A stretch of 64,000 nt of DNA from Antedon bifida. Lineage: Eukaryota > Echinodermata > Crinoidea > Comatulida > Antedonidae. This document shows positions 27,076-39,422 of this stretch, in pieces (positions within the stretch are counted from its first letter, which is position 1; every line of letters begins with the position of its first letter). The notes beneath the pieces were generated by a model, which was given only the letters and a program-made list of their open reading frames with translations, was not told the DNA's origin and ran no database searches. A program made the position numbers and the translations under genes. Location of the stretch: the NCBI GenBank assembly GCA_963402885.1, contig OY727095.1, positions 4,903,001 through 4,967,000 on the forward strand, written 5' to 3'.

Positions 27076-28838
27076 TCAAAATGTTTTGATGCGATATTCA
27101 TGTGTTGCAAGGATCACTATCAAGCTGTCAATTCACTTCCGAATAGGATGTCTTATTATGGGAATTGTGCTCACACCAGAAGATAAAGCAATAGTCTTAT
27201 TTTCAAGAGGGAGTAATGTACTTTTAACATGAAAATGTGAATCATTAAATAATTAGAACAAGTATGTACTTAACTCCATTCACTGCAATCTATTATTCAT
27301 GAACTTAACATCAACTATTGTGGCCTTGAAGTTCAAATTAAGATTATTTGGCAAAAAGAATTACAAACTTTAAAATAAAATACACGGTTGGTATTCTTTA
27401 ACTACACAACGTACAGTACTTTAATACCGATGATAATGATTAAGAGCTTTATATGAACTTATTGAGGTTTATACCATTGTTCACTGTTGACTAGAACATA
27501 ATTAAGTGCTTAAAACCATTAAATATCATTTTGTTGACATTAAATTCATACATTAGGTTTTACTTTTTTTTTAATACTGACTATTAAGTATTCCAGTAAA
27601 GTTCAATCAACAGTTTGTAACCTGTAAATGATTAAGTGTTCAATTCCACCACTAAATTTAGGCTAAATTCTGATACAATAGGTTGGTATCCAGTAATTTA
27701 TGATTATTATAATTTGAGTACTGTAAGTGTATCTCCTTAATTTTCCCCAAATTTCATAGTTACAGTACCCTTGGTCTATTAGACCATTTTATAAGAACAG
27801 AACAAAAAGGTAAATGATATCCATGTAAAATATGTTTATAAAATGAGGAGGAGCCACTGAACAGTATAATTCCTAAATTGAATTCGTTAAGATATTTTTT
27901 CAGTTCACTTGAACATAAAAAGTTGAAATGGTACAAATTTCCAATAAACTTATTTTAAAATACAGTATTATCATTTAAAAAAAAATTCTATAATCTAAAC
28001 AGTCAAGAACGACATAGATTTCAATCTGTCATACAGGTAATAATTAATTATTTGAATAAATTGTTATCAATGTGAGGGTCAAATGATAACGTCGTTAGTA
28101 GAGCTAATTAGCAGTTAATTAAATCTAAGTAAACATGGAAGAAGGAAAGGAGTCTCATTTCCTCATTTGAACTATTTTGAATTATTAACATTTTTAGGTA
28201 TTTAGCATTCTGCTCTATGTTAAATATTGTTTTTAAAAAATTATGTCCATTTTCTCAGAAAAATTGTAAAAAATGAAACAAAAATACCGGTGAGTTAAAA
28301 AATGGCATTCTCAAAATAATCTAATTGCTGTAGAAGTATTAAAACACAAAATCTAAAAAAGGTTTTTCTATTTTTCATTCAAATAAACAGAAAACATAAT
28401 ATTTGGCTAAATCGGAATGTAGATTACTAGTAGATTTATTATAAACAAACAAGATAATTTTACATGAAAAATTCTTCACAATTTTTTTTTATATCTATAT
28501 CCTGTTTTTTAAACAAACAAGATAAAGTCAACATATACTTACATTAAACCTTTTAAATCTTTTCATTAGGACGTTTAATGACAGATTATTTCATAGCAAA
28601 TTACAGTAGCCTAAATCCTGCAATATTAGGAATTGTTTAATATTTTGAATAACAACAAAAACAATGATCTGTCTAGCAATAGAAATAATAAAGAATACTG
28701 TATTAATATCTAACAATGTATAATACCTTGGCATTTGAAGAAGTATAGTATCATTATCAATAGATTATCATTTTTTTGTATGTATTGAATGATAGCAAAA
28801 ATTAAAGGACCCGTACAAAAATATATCAATTTAAAACT

Positions 28839-29153
28839 TTAAAGATGTATTGTCCCCCTGAAAAAATAATTCTGAAAAAAATTTTTGTTGAATATTCCAT
28901 TTTAATGTAACATAATAATTATCCACTTTGACCAAAAATTGGATCGAAAAAAACTGTATTTACCTGAAAAAAATGTAATTTAAAGCAAAAAACAGTCAAA
29001 TTGGCTGCCAGCCAATGGATTTTTGGTTGAATTTAACTATTTATTTTGTCATTTTATAAGTGAAACATTATTTTTTCCAGTTTTTTTTCTACTACAAAGT
29101 CTGATTTTATTAATCTTTATTTTTCATGTTTTTGGGGGACAATACATCTTTAA
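28839..29153. mobile_element. MITE, AAAGATGTATTGTCC family
   Basis: It starts TTAAAGATGTATTGTCCCCC and ends GGGGGACAATACATCTTTAA, a perfect 20-bp inverted terminus. The interior contains the palindromic TTGGCTGCCAGCCAA. TTAA at both ends suggests either a TTAA target or TTAA as part of the terminus. Confidence 0.85.
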
Positions 29154-29609
29154 AAAAGTGTAAAGCATCAACAAATCTTTATGACCTTTCATAAACTGTA
29201 CTTTGTGTAAGATGATACATTATATTTATAATGTTTTTTAATGTTAATCATAATAGTTCCTGATTGTGCTTGTTGTAGCCAACCATGTTCGTGAGTAAGT
29301 TTTTTAGCAGCTGGTATATGATTTCCTACAAACGTGGCAAAGTAGGCTATATTATGTGTCCGCTAAATGACCTCCATAGTTTACTGTATGTTACCGAACT
29401 AAATAAATTACAGTTTATGATGTAGAAGAACATCATTTTACATTACACTATAAAGCAGCTGATACACGTGGTAGCATTTGGAGAACAAACTCCTCCCCAT
29501 TTTGACAGCTGAAATTAAATTACGAAATCTACTTTTTGTTGACTATTCTTGGTCATATGTTTTGCCCTACTCTGAAGTACATTTGAGAATACTTTAAAAA
29601 AAATTTGGG

Positions 29610-29700
29610 TGTGACTCAACCCACAACCTCCAAATCACTAGCCTGGCGTTCATACCTCTAGACCACAAAGCTTGCACTGATGGCTAGGGGTTAGATTCGA
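29610..29700 (-). mobile_element. tRNA-derived SINE head
   Basis: The minus strand reads GTGGTCTAGAGGTATGAACG (A box) followed by GAGGTTGTGGGTTGAGTC (B box). No acceptor-stem pairing is visible, so it is a SINE or tRNA relic and not a tRNA gene. Confidence 0.5.
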
Positions 29701-29738
29701 GACCAAGTAAGCAGCGGGTACTGCACCAACAGGGTTGT

Positions 29739-29820
29739 AATTGTATTTAACGACTGTGGAGTAGCTTTGCGTCAGGGAGTTCCCTGACGCAAAGCTACTC
29801 CACAGTAGTTAAATACAATT
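29739..29820. repeat. near-perfect 82-bp palindrome
   Basis: Two 40-nt arms (AATTGTATTTAAC…GTCAGGGA and its reverse complement) differ at one position and are separated by only GT. It would form a long hairpin or cruciform. No second copy is evident in the window. Confidence 0.9.
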
Positions 29821-30489
29821 GACTATTCTTAATATTAATATCAATTGTTAGCGCTTTCCTGTTCAATATGTGTATAATATTAATTATTATTATTGTTGTA
29901 TTAATTTTTTATCATTCTGATTTGTATAGCATAAACTATAAGTGTACAAACAAGTACAGTACCTGTATATTGACTTGAAACATATTAAACATTTAGAGCC
30001 TCAAAAAATGTTTCATGATCTTTGAGTGCTTTCTGGAATCTGATACATTAGAATATTCTTTAATGTTAATCATAATAGCCATAGAATATCTATTGTTATT
30101 TTGATAATATAATGATGGACCAAAGCATTTCAGTACTGTATCCAGTAACACTCCTGTAGCTGTCAATTATCATTAGAAAATAATACTTCTGAGTGGGCAA
30201 TAGAATGAAAAAGAAAAACAATGTTAATACCATGGTTTGTGAATGCTGCATACAGCAGGGTACACCCTCTACTGATACTACTACTGTAAATGCTAATTAA
30301 TGTATTACAGTAAAGTAATTGGTATTTACAGTACAATAACATAGAAGATTGCAAAAACATAAACAGGATTAATTTGCCTTTAGATATTAATATAAGACAA
30401 TTATGTACAGGTATAATATAGCACAGTAAAAGGTTTAATCAACTTTGACACTTATTAATGCATTGTTGAAACATTTAAAACAAACCATT

Positions 30490-30550
30490 CATTTTCATTT
30501 CATTTATTTATTCGACATCAAAAATGTCTTGGGACCCCAAAAGCAACAAA
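30490..30550 (-). mobile_element. possible LINE 3' tail
   Basis: The minus strand reads TCGAATAAATAAATGAAATG and continues with ATGAAA-type repeats, resembling the short repeat tails of animal LINEs. A similar motif occurs near 61338. Confidence 0.35.
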
Positions 30551-31219
30551 GTCACAATATAACATGATATGTCTGTTGGCTTCAGAAGAACTTAACTACA
30601 TAGAAATATTTATCAAAATACAATATACATTTAAAAACATATACAACTGGTAAAATAATAAGTTTTTAAACATTTGAAATTGAATGCTACAGTAATATAA
30701 GTATAATGCTACAATATAATCATCTGAACTCACCATAGATAAGATTCTCGCTTTTTAGCTAGCTACTGTATCGCATCAACAACATTGGTCATTATGTATG
30801 TGGAACAACAGTATTATAAACTGTCGCCATCAGAGGCAAATTAGACCTATAGCGGTCAGAATGAATACTGCCATGATGATTCAGTTCAGTGCTTCGTGAA
30901 TGCACAGACCTTGTTGTATTTTATTAGTGGATCTACTTATTTGAATGGGAAGGAAGTTACCCAGTCACAATATAACATGTTAGCTAGCACACAAAATTCT
31001 TCAGCCTATGCAGTATGGTCATAAACACTGCCAATTAAGAAATATATTCTATAACGTACATTCCAAAATCTATAGAAATGAGAAGAATGTATGTTTATGT
31101 TAAATTTTAAAGTAACCAACTGACAAATGTTTCCATTACATAATGTATGCATCACATTATTTTGTACATGACAATCAATCTTTTTTTTTTTAGCTGAGAA
31201 AAAATTTTAGATAAACAGT

Positions 31220-31330
31220 CAAGGCATTCTCACTTCTGAGGATGATTGAAGTACTGTATATTGATCGAAACTTCGAAAAACTCAACAGTCCTATTGTATA
31301 CTGTACATGATGGTGTGCCGAAAACTTTAT
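31220..31330. mobile_element. partial copy of the hairpin element at 60321-60529
   Basis: It shares the segment CTTCTGAGGATGATTGAAG…TATTGATCGAAACTTC…AACTCAACAGTCCT…GGTGTGCCGAAAACTTTAT with the right half of the 60.3-kb element. The left arm is missing. Confidence 0.5.
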
Positions 31331-33868
31331 ACTACTACAACATGATTTCCCCATTCAAACCTTCAAACAATATATAATTTATATAACATTTGAACCCCTC
31401 TTTTGGGAAATGCCTAATCAGGGAACAACCCACTAGACTAATCTTATAACAATAGGTATTCATACACAAAGTCAAATTTTCTAACTAGCCTACAGAGCAA
31501 GGTACAGTACTGTACATCAAACTCTAGTCTTGAACCTCTCCGACCTGAATCATGGGGTTGGCAGAAAAGTATGTCTCAAGACATCATGATTTGAACTTCA
31601 GTGAATTTGTCACTGTTGATATTTTACAAAAAATATTCATTAAAAAATGAAAAAAAAAATTTAAAAACCCAAGATTTATTAAGCAAATTTATAATAATAT
31701 TTGAAAAATGTTGAGAATTTGTGCAAGTGTGTATTAGGTCAGTATTATAGGAAAAGAAGGTAATTACAAACCTAGACAGATATAACCACAGATTCTGCTG
31801 CAGCAGGGTTGACCTTTAAGCACCATCAATTGATACAGTAGTCTAATCAGCTTTTGTTTTGAAATATTATGTGAAATACTACAAATAATATGGCCACTTG
31901 TAATCTATACTACTGTATAAACCACCCATAAGTTGCCTTTGTTGTTAAACATAGGCGTTTAAAAGATGCTGAAATTATAGCCACATGTTTTGTAATCTAT
32001 TGTATAGTAGTATACCACAAGTTATGAAAACATTGCAATTGAACTACTGGTATGGAATAGCATTTTTTATCATGCATTTATTTACAAATATTTATTTGGT
32101 GTGTACTGTATTGTACATTTGTTATTAAATAAACAAATTCTGAAGAACACTACTGTTGAAATTTCTTGTAAGGTGGCATTGAGTGCAAATAAAGTACAAA
32201 TTGGATCTATTTTTATATTATTTTTCTATTTTTATTTATTTCCACAATATAACAACATATTAATATACAATTAATAATAAACTAGTTAGTTAATACTATA
32301 GATAAACTTGCAGATAAATACAATGAAAAAATGAGTTGTGTTACTGTGTGTGGAAAAGAGTCTTTAAGTTTGACCCACCCCAGTGAAAGTGAAGCCTCAT
32401 AAAATATGGGGAGGGAGATGTACTGTTTGTAACCATTCATTTGCTACTGTCTGGTGTGTAAACATGAATACTTTCAGAAAATGTTTTTAAAAAAAATTTA
32501 GGGGGTACTGCCACCTCAACAAAGTCATGTGATTTACGAGATCTATTAAAATTGATTAAAATAGCTAAAGTTGCGGAAAGTTCATGTCACTGCACACAGT
32601 AGAGAATGTTTTTCTTTTTTCAACTTTTTCTCACCTTTGAGATTCGTTACCTGTAGAGTTACCACCGGTATTGTATTTGCTCTGTAAACTTTTATTTTTT
32701 CTTTTTTATAAAATTAAAAAATAAAAATATTAAAATTCAAACTTATCCTCAAATAACTCAGGATCAAAAGCAAGTCCCTATTCAATCATGTAACTGGATT
32801 TTTTATAATAACATTTTGTATTGTAATTTATTCTAAAAATAATAACATTTTTTTGTAACATATTTCTTTCTTTTTGTTTTTCAGAAACAATGCTTTCAAA
32901 GACGAAAATAAAATAATGTTGATAACATAAACAGGAGATGTGCTATATTTCAATTAAATGTTATAGTTTCGCATCCAAGATTTTCCACCATTCACTGTCT
33001 ATGTTGGAACATCTGACAACCGTCGTCGTACAATGTGTTTTTATTTGGTGGAATATTCTATGTAGGCCTCCTCTACACTAGTCTAGCCTATTTATTAAGT
33101 ATTTATATAGTTGAGAATTGCTACTGATGTACATACTTAATTAAGTATAAATTAATTACAGTATAATATAATTCTTTCTATAGTTTCTCCACATTCTAGG
33201 CTTAAATTCTTTGCAACATGAATTTCATTTTATTGTGCTGGGTAGCTTATTTCAACAAGATTCCAAAATTCCAAAAAGCATTTATATATAGTTTTATTAT
33301 TTTTTTTCTCAGTAAACCCTTAATAATAACAGTCACTAGCCAAGTGATCGAGACATATAGCCTACTACAGTACAGTAGCCCTACATCATATCAATTAGGC
33401 CTAGGCCCTAGCTAGGCCCCTACTAGGATAGGCTATACCATTTCATATCATCATGCAGAACACAATACATTTACATTACATTAATGATTTAAATACTCAC
33501 CCCTCTGCTATGCAAGGCAAATTTAACTTTTATTTACTGTAAAGTGCATGTTATAAATGCAAACAGAAGGCTATAGAGTCGAAATACCAACAAAAAAAAC
33601 ACGGCTTCCGCAATGGCCTTGAACACCATCATCATCATAAGCCTAATGCGTGCAAGTTCATATCGGGTCACATACAAGGCCACCCAATAACCAAGTGGAC
33701 ATTAGGCCTAGCTAGCCTACATGGATGATGGGTCGCTTACAACATGGCTTAGCTATGCTGACCACATTCGATGTACAGTTGTAAAGTTGCTGCTTTTTCA
33801 GATTTTAAAACGTCTCTTACAATGTTATATACATTGGCACATTATAGACAAAATAGTTAATTACCTAC

Positions 33869-33974
33869 CCAACCAAAAAAAGTCTTCTAGAATCTCAAAT
33901 ATTTCTCCTGAATCGGTCAAAGCACACGACATTGCCCTTCCCCGATCTTCTTTTTTTGCATTAGGTTGGGTCAT
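33869..33974 (-). CDS. candidate first coding exon (minus strand), unrecognised
   Basis: The minus strand has ATG at 33974 and 35 open codons (MTQPNAKKEDRGRAMSCAL…GEIFEILEDFFWL). They end at a donor GG|GTAGGT; an alternative donor AG|GTAATT lies 4 nt further. The flank upstream contains GCTATGCCGCCATACTG, a YY1-like GCCGCCAT motif often found near animal start sites. Splicing at 33869 leaves phase 1, which matches the acceptor of the zinc-finger exon at 438 and would join in frame. That connection, over a 33-kb intron, is only a hypothesis. It could instead be a chance frame. Confidence 0.35.
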
Positions 33975-35987
33975 TTCAGTATGGCGGCATAGCAGCGCAA
34001 GTCGACTCCCTAGCTTACTAATATTTTAACAAATAATATGATTCGATTTTATTATCAGCAACACAGCGAAGCCGAAATGCTATTTTAAATTAGATATACC
34101 TTTCATTCATTCATTAATTTCAATCCAAAAAATTGTCATTGCATTAATCTATGAATCGTTCATTTATCCTACTCTATTTATCACATTAAGTTCATACATA
34201 TATTTTTTGTCCGTCCCTAAATAACACTAACCCTTATTTAAGTTTTTACCTAATATATACGATAGATTAAAACGAAAATTGTACGTGTATGTCATTATTT
34301 TTGGAAGGCTTAAATAAATGCCGGTCAATGTGTATATATAATTCGTGTGCGCTTGTTTTTATTGATAAATATTGTTCATAATTTAATTGATAATTAAAAT
34401 AACGGTCACCATGGTGCAAAAGACGTGAAATCAAGAATTAATATTGCAGTGTTTGCTCCTCCTTAAAATTGATAACGAAACATGAAATTGATGGAAATGA
34501 CGTACGTGGACATGTTGTAGTACACTTGTCATTAATGTAATGCTAATGTAAGTTGCTTTTATTGATTCTTGGAAACTCTCTTGATTTTATGTTTTATTTG
34601 AACTAAAGTAATTTATTTAAAGTTCATGATCGGTTGTCGAACCTGTTCAAGGTTTGCCTTTCTCTGCAACCCACCAAGTTTTTTTTTTACCGATATCAAT
34701 ATCATATAAAATTATTTATTATTGCTTAAGTCATCACCTTCTAATAAATAGCTTTTTTGCTATAACACATCATTAACATCTACTAAACAATGATGATGAG
34801 TATTTCATTAATGTGACATTCAGGGCATCTTAATAGAGATTGCGACTTGTTTTTTATCCCCTCCACGCTCTCATGATAATGATGATAATTGGAGTGTATT
34901 GTATTTGTTTCATATCAATTAGTGAATGAATTCGCTTATGCTTATCCTTGGCAATTTGCCTAAATATATAATAAAAATAAAAAATAAAAAACAATATGTT
35001 TATTTTTAATTAATTGATACGTAATTTAACTTTCTATGGACCAGAGATTCCGAAATAAAAGATTGAATTGAATTGAATAACTATGACATTAATGATGATG
35101 ATGACGACAAAGTCATGTTGATAAGTTCCCATTCCAAAGATGTAAGGCCTGGACGCGTAATTTTTTTTCCTGGACGAACGTTATGGGAAATCTACTGCAT
35201 AAAACTGATAGTTGTTTTGTGTCAAGACAGTATCACAATGACGTACCGGTACCTGAGACACATCAGCTGTGTGCACCATGGATTATTTCATATTTAATAC
35301 CGATTTAGTATTTGAAACGGAAATACAATGCGTAAGCTTTCTGTTTATCTGCATTGCTATGTTCTTGCTTCATGCCAAGTGTCACTCAAAAATCATTGTT
35401 TATTACAATAAACATAAACATGATAGACAGGGCACAATGCGATACCACGAATATAGTCACAGGGCAAGCTCAAATGGTACACGCGCGCATTATGGCGCGC
35501 GCGTTCAAACAATGTTAAGCCTACAATGTGCGTTCAAACACTGACACTGGTACATGCGTGTTAATATTGATAAAATGGTACGTACGCGCGTTTAAAAACC
35601 GAAATGGTACGTTAAGTCTTGTCTTGTCTACACTATCAAACTTTATTTGTCAAAAAAGTTTGATGTGGCCATATAATGGTAGTGCTATGCTTAAATATGG
35701 TAGTGATATAACATCATCGTGTCCATATATGGACACATCACATTTTTTTTTAAACATAAAGTTTGATAGTGTAGACAAGGCTTTACGACGGTTCGCACCC
35801 GGGTTCGCACAACATTGCGGAAGAAACTGTGACCTGCATACATTTCTAGTATGTTTCTTCCTAACGCTACATGTCCTTGTAGAAAATTGATATTAAATGG
35901 ATATAAATAAATCCTGTTGAAAAATATATTCTAGGCCTATTTTGTTTAGAAATAATTTTTAAATGAAAAAAAACCTGATATTTTTAC
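33975..35987. other. non-coding stretch
   Basis: It contains a LINE-tail-like segment ending in GATTGAATTGAATTGAAT near 35061-35078 and a MITE (35612-35785). Around 35460-35600 are CpG-rich GCGCGCGC and TACACGCGCGC motifs. Short plus-strand frames at 35073-35890 overlap the MITE and repeats and lack splice support. Confidence 0.35.
35612..35785. mobile_element. MITE, GTCTACACTATCAAAC family, full-length
   Basis: The left end TTGTCTACACTATCAAAC and the right end GTTTGATAGTGTAGACAA are perfect inverted repeats. Their inner extensions (TTTAT, then ATAAA) also pair. About 174 bp, no ORF. Confidence 0.9.
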
Positions 35988-36098
35988 CTTCGTAAATAAC
36001 GGATCTTCTTTCGTATGATTTGGTCTCCAGGCCAGCGTTGACCAGTCGTTTCCTAAACTACCTTTAGAACGTACAGCTGCAGGGACGGCATAGAACAT
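35988..36098 (-). CDS. candidate first coding exon (minus strand), unrecognised
   Basis: The minus strand has ATG at 36098 followed by exactly 37 codons (MFYAVPAAVRSKGSLGND… then WSTLAWRPNHTKEDPLFTK), ending at a good donor AAG|GTAAAA in phase 0. G+C content is well above the local background, and composition is protein-like. CpG-containing sequence upstream (36200-37400) could be its promoter. The partner exons would be leftward; I could not identify them. An alternative acceptor in the zinc-finger exon (GCTAAG, ending about 20 nt inside it) would match phase 0, but this is weak. I do not recognise the protein. Confidence 0.4.
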
Positions 36099-38844
36099 CG
36101 TAATTCAAACGACGATTTTAATATAACAAATGATAGATTGTCTCTGCACATAACAACCACCACCCAGCAAATTCAGAATTTCAGTTCATGATAATGATGA
36201 TGATGACACGAGCCGATTTCCATAACGCGGTCCGTTGTTACCGATTAGTGGATGTTCGTCAAACGACCTTTTACTGTATGCTGCTTGTTATATTGTGGAT
36301 ACACCATATAATATTGTGATGTTCTTTTAAATTTAGATTAACTGATGGGTCGCTATTAGATGATACTGTAACTTGCTCTTCAGTATCACAGCGAATCAGC
36401 TGGACACAGAGTGTATATTTGGTCTAACACAACTATTAATCAATTGTTTAATCGACCGTGTAAACAGGCTCTTGTTTTATCATATTATAACAACTCATGA
36501 AAAAATACTATTATGAAAATAATGGAGCGAGTAATATTAAAAGTATGGTTGTTATTGTTATAACTTTATATGTTTCCAATTTCGAGTCGATATAGTCACG
36601 ACGTAACCATTTTCCAAAAAGTGCGAAAATAATGTGAAATAAGTATCAATGTTCGTTTTTTTAAAAGTACAATATAGTAGGCCTACTTAACAATACACAG
36701 AACATTAATTTATACTTTACTGATCATTTGGATTCTTATAAAGTATTTGACTTATTAAACAATTATCAACACGCGCGCGTTAAAACGTTGATAATACAGC
36801 GGATAATTTACGCGCGCGTAAACTTGTTGTTACTTCATGCCGGCGTCATTGACCACATGCTGCTCACAATCAGTTACATTGATCTTGATGTCACGTTGTT
36901 TCATTGTAGAACATTGTCATGGGTTCATTTACTGTTTAATATCTTGTGGATCCTTCTGTCGTTAAAACATGATGATTTATCTTAATTATGTAAGCTATCA
37001 TGTGAAGGACAGTTCACCCACACACATACGTTTAATGAAACCTGCTCTTTTGTTTCTTGTCGAGTAATGAGGAACATTACGGGTCGTCTTGAGTAGTTTC
37101 AATTAGCGTATGCTCTGGGGGAAGAAATCATAATTTGGTAAAATTACATTATGGAGACGAAATCTTTGATACTGCTAAAAAAAAATCAAATTTGGAACGT
37201 ACTACATGTTTTCATGCGATTTATTAAGTCATTTCGTGTGGTTCGAAGACTATGCGAGAAGAGCGGCGCAGTGATGATGACGAAAAAAAAAATTTTATCA
37301 TAAAAATAATGATAATGTGAGATGACGCGGCGGTGACGTGTTGATCGATCGATCGGAAATGACGGATACGTCCATCAAAATATTACAGTCATTTTTTATA
37401 GCTTATGGATGTATGTTAATCCTATGTATAGCTCACATTTTACGAATAATTATAACAATTGTATGTTAATTTACGTATACAGGTTCGTTGATCATTCCTC
37501 TAATAAACATTGCAATTCTATTGTGTTTGTGGCTGTTTAATGTGTTTGCTTTTCTCTAAAATTCATCCACTTGCCCTTGATTAATATTAAGATGTATTCG
37601 TCAGCTTCATGTAAAATAGAATTGTTTATTTCAAATACAGATGGATGCTAATTTAATTCGAATATCATAATTTATCTAATCACTCAATGCCATCCATGAA
37701 ATGTAGGCTACTGGATTAAAGTTTGCCACCTTTCTTTTCTTTAACAACTTAGGGAGCCCATTAATTATTTCACATGATATCGCACATAAAATAACCATCG
37801 TGTATTATTAAACGAATTAAAATTAAAGCACTAGCAAAATGAATGAACAATGACGATATAATCATTTCTGATTATTATTTCCTCCTAATTTGTTTACAGT
37901 ACAGTAGTAGTAAGTACTATATGATATTAATATCAGCTCCCTGATAATAATTTAAAGAACCTAACCTTAAAAATATTGAACGCGAGATGGCGCTATTCAT
38001 AAATTTTAGTGTTTTTATAAAAAAATTTTGATTGAATTCACTCATTTGAAACAGTATACAATTTGTGAATACCGATTTGAATGGATTAAAATAACTAAAA
38101 ACTAAATGATGTATAACTAATGTACTTATTGTTGAAATCATTCTAAATGAGATACATAATGTATTAAAACAGGACAAGCCAGAGGCTCAGCAGAGTTTTG
38201 ACAACTTGAAGATTAAAAGCAATTTATCATTTATTAAACTCAGTCAGGGCCGGAATACATGCTCAGCTAAAACAAAATTATTATTTTTTAAATATTATGT
38301 TAGCACTCCCGTCTGTTTAAAAAAAATTCTTGATCTTTACAGTGTGTGAAATATTATGGTGTGAAATAATATGTGAAATATGGTATGAAACAAAAAGTGA
38401 CATTATAAATGTGATGCAATTCTTCTGGATACTAAAGATGACAGAAAAAATGTTTTTTTAAAAGTTTTTCATAGTGTGGTAAGGCAACGGTGGGGTGTCT
38501 GCAAACCTAGATTTACTAATAAAGAAAAGTAATGTAATTAGAGGAGGCACTTAACTCCACAAAACAAAAATTCAATAGAAGAAAATGCAGTGTATTGAAA
38601 AATTGTGTCCTCGTTTAATTAAAAAAAAATCATAAAACCATGGTAGCATTACTGTTACTGTTCTTGTAGCAGTCTTCTTCCGAAGACACATGGACGTCAT
38701 TGATGGATACTTAGTTCTTAAGCAAACTTTAGCAAAATGCTACAATCATTCAAGACCATCAATGTTAATACCGTATTAGAAGTACAACATTTGATGATGG
38801 TGGTCTTTCGCACTGTTTATCTCTCCTAAATTCTATACTATACT
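36099..38844. other. non-coding, locally CpG-rich stretch
   Basis: 36100-37400 has unusually many CpG dinucleotides for this window (for example ACACGCGCGCG, GATGACGCGGCGGTGACG, GATCGATCGATCGG). It may be regulatory DNA upstream of the 36.1-kb candidate exon. The remainder to 38844 is AT-rich with no supported exon. Confidence 0.3.
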
Positions 38845-39178
38845 ATATAGATTTATAAAGCGCTTTTCCAAAAAAAGACCAAAGCGCTGACAATAATAGT
38901 TTTTTATATAGCGCTTATTGCACAATGCTTCTAAGCACTTCACATTATTACCTCAGTCATTTTTTTGGACCAAACACATATGGAAACATACTCCCATAAT
39001 GCAGCTAGTAATCAGCGCAAAGTTGCGTCTTGATCTAACCGGGTACCCATTTATACACCTGGGTGGAGAGAGGTAAACGCAAGTATCTTGCCTAAGAATA
39101 CATGCAATGCGGTGAGAGTGGGATTCGAACCACGATCAGTAGTCTAACGTCCAACACACTGCGCCACACGCCCTTGCT
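38845..39178 (-). mobile_element. tRNA-derived SINE with L2-like 3' tail
   Basis: Read on the minus strand, it begins GGGCGTGTGGCGCAGTGTGT (A-box region). It continues with GTGGTTCGAATCCCACTCTC (B box), then a conserved body (CTCTCCACCCAGGTGTATAA…GGGTACCCGGTTA). The 3' part has AGTGCTTAGAAGCATTGTGC and AATAAGCGCTATATAAAA. The tail resembles the 3' end of the L2-like LINE at 59036-59905 (ATAATGCGCTATATCAAGT), the expected sign of LINE-dependent mobilisation. A second copy starts at 63843. Confidence 0.8.
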
Positions 39179-39297
39179 AATTCTCCACTTTCATGTTTTA
39201 TATCTCGCACTGAAAATATAAATGCAAAATTATTCATGCATTTATCATGGTATAAATGTTTACTCTGTCGCAAAATAGAGTGAGGAAGGGAGCAAAC

Positions 39298-39422
39298 TAT
39301 GTGATGTGCCCAAATATGATAGTGATATACCCAAATATGGTAGTGATATGACATCATTGTGTCCATATATGGGCATATCACATTGTGTCACATAAAGTTT
39401 GATAGTGTAGACAGAGCTTAAC
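39298..39422. mobile_element. MITE, GTCTACACTATCAAAC family, left end missing
   Basis: It retains ATGTGATGTGCCCAAATATG, the centre (GTCCATATATGGGCATATCA) and the full right end GTTTGATAGTGTAGACAG followed by AGCTTAA. It lies about 1.1 kb beyond the UBTD stop codon, downstream of that gene. Confidence 0.75.

Larger units (their letters stand above)
26149..33868. other. long non-coding stretch with repeats
   Basis: It holds an 86-bp satellite (26545-27075), a MITE (28839-29153), a tRNA-like SINE head (29610-29700), an 82-bp near-perfect palindrome (29739-29820), a LINE 3'-tail-like segment (30490-30550) and part of a hairpin element (31220-31330). From 33340 to 33440 there are several TAGGCCTA motifs. 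I see no supported exon. Confidence 0.4.

Noticed and set aside
35460..35600. Possible CpG island or origin signal at the GCGCGCGC motifs
   Set aside because: The motifs are short, isolated palindromes. G+C over the wider region is not raised enough to call an island.
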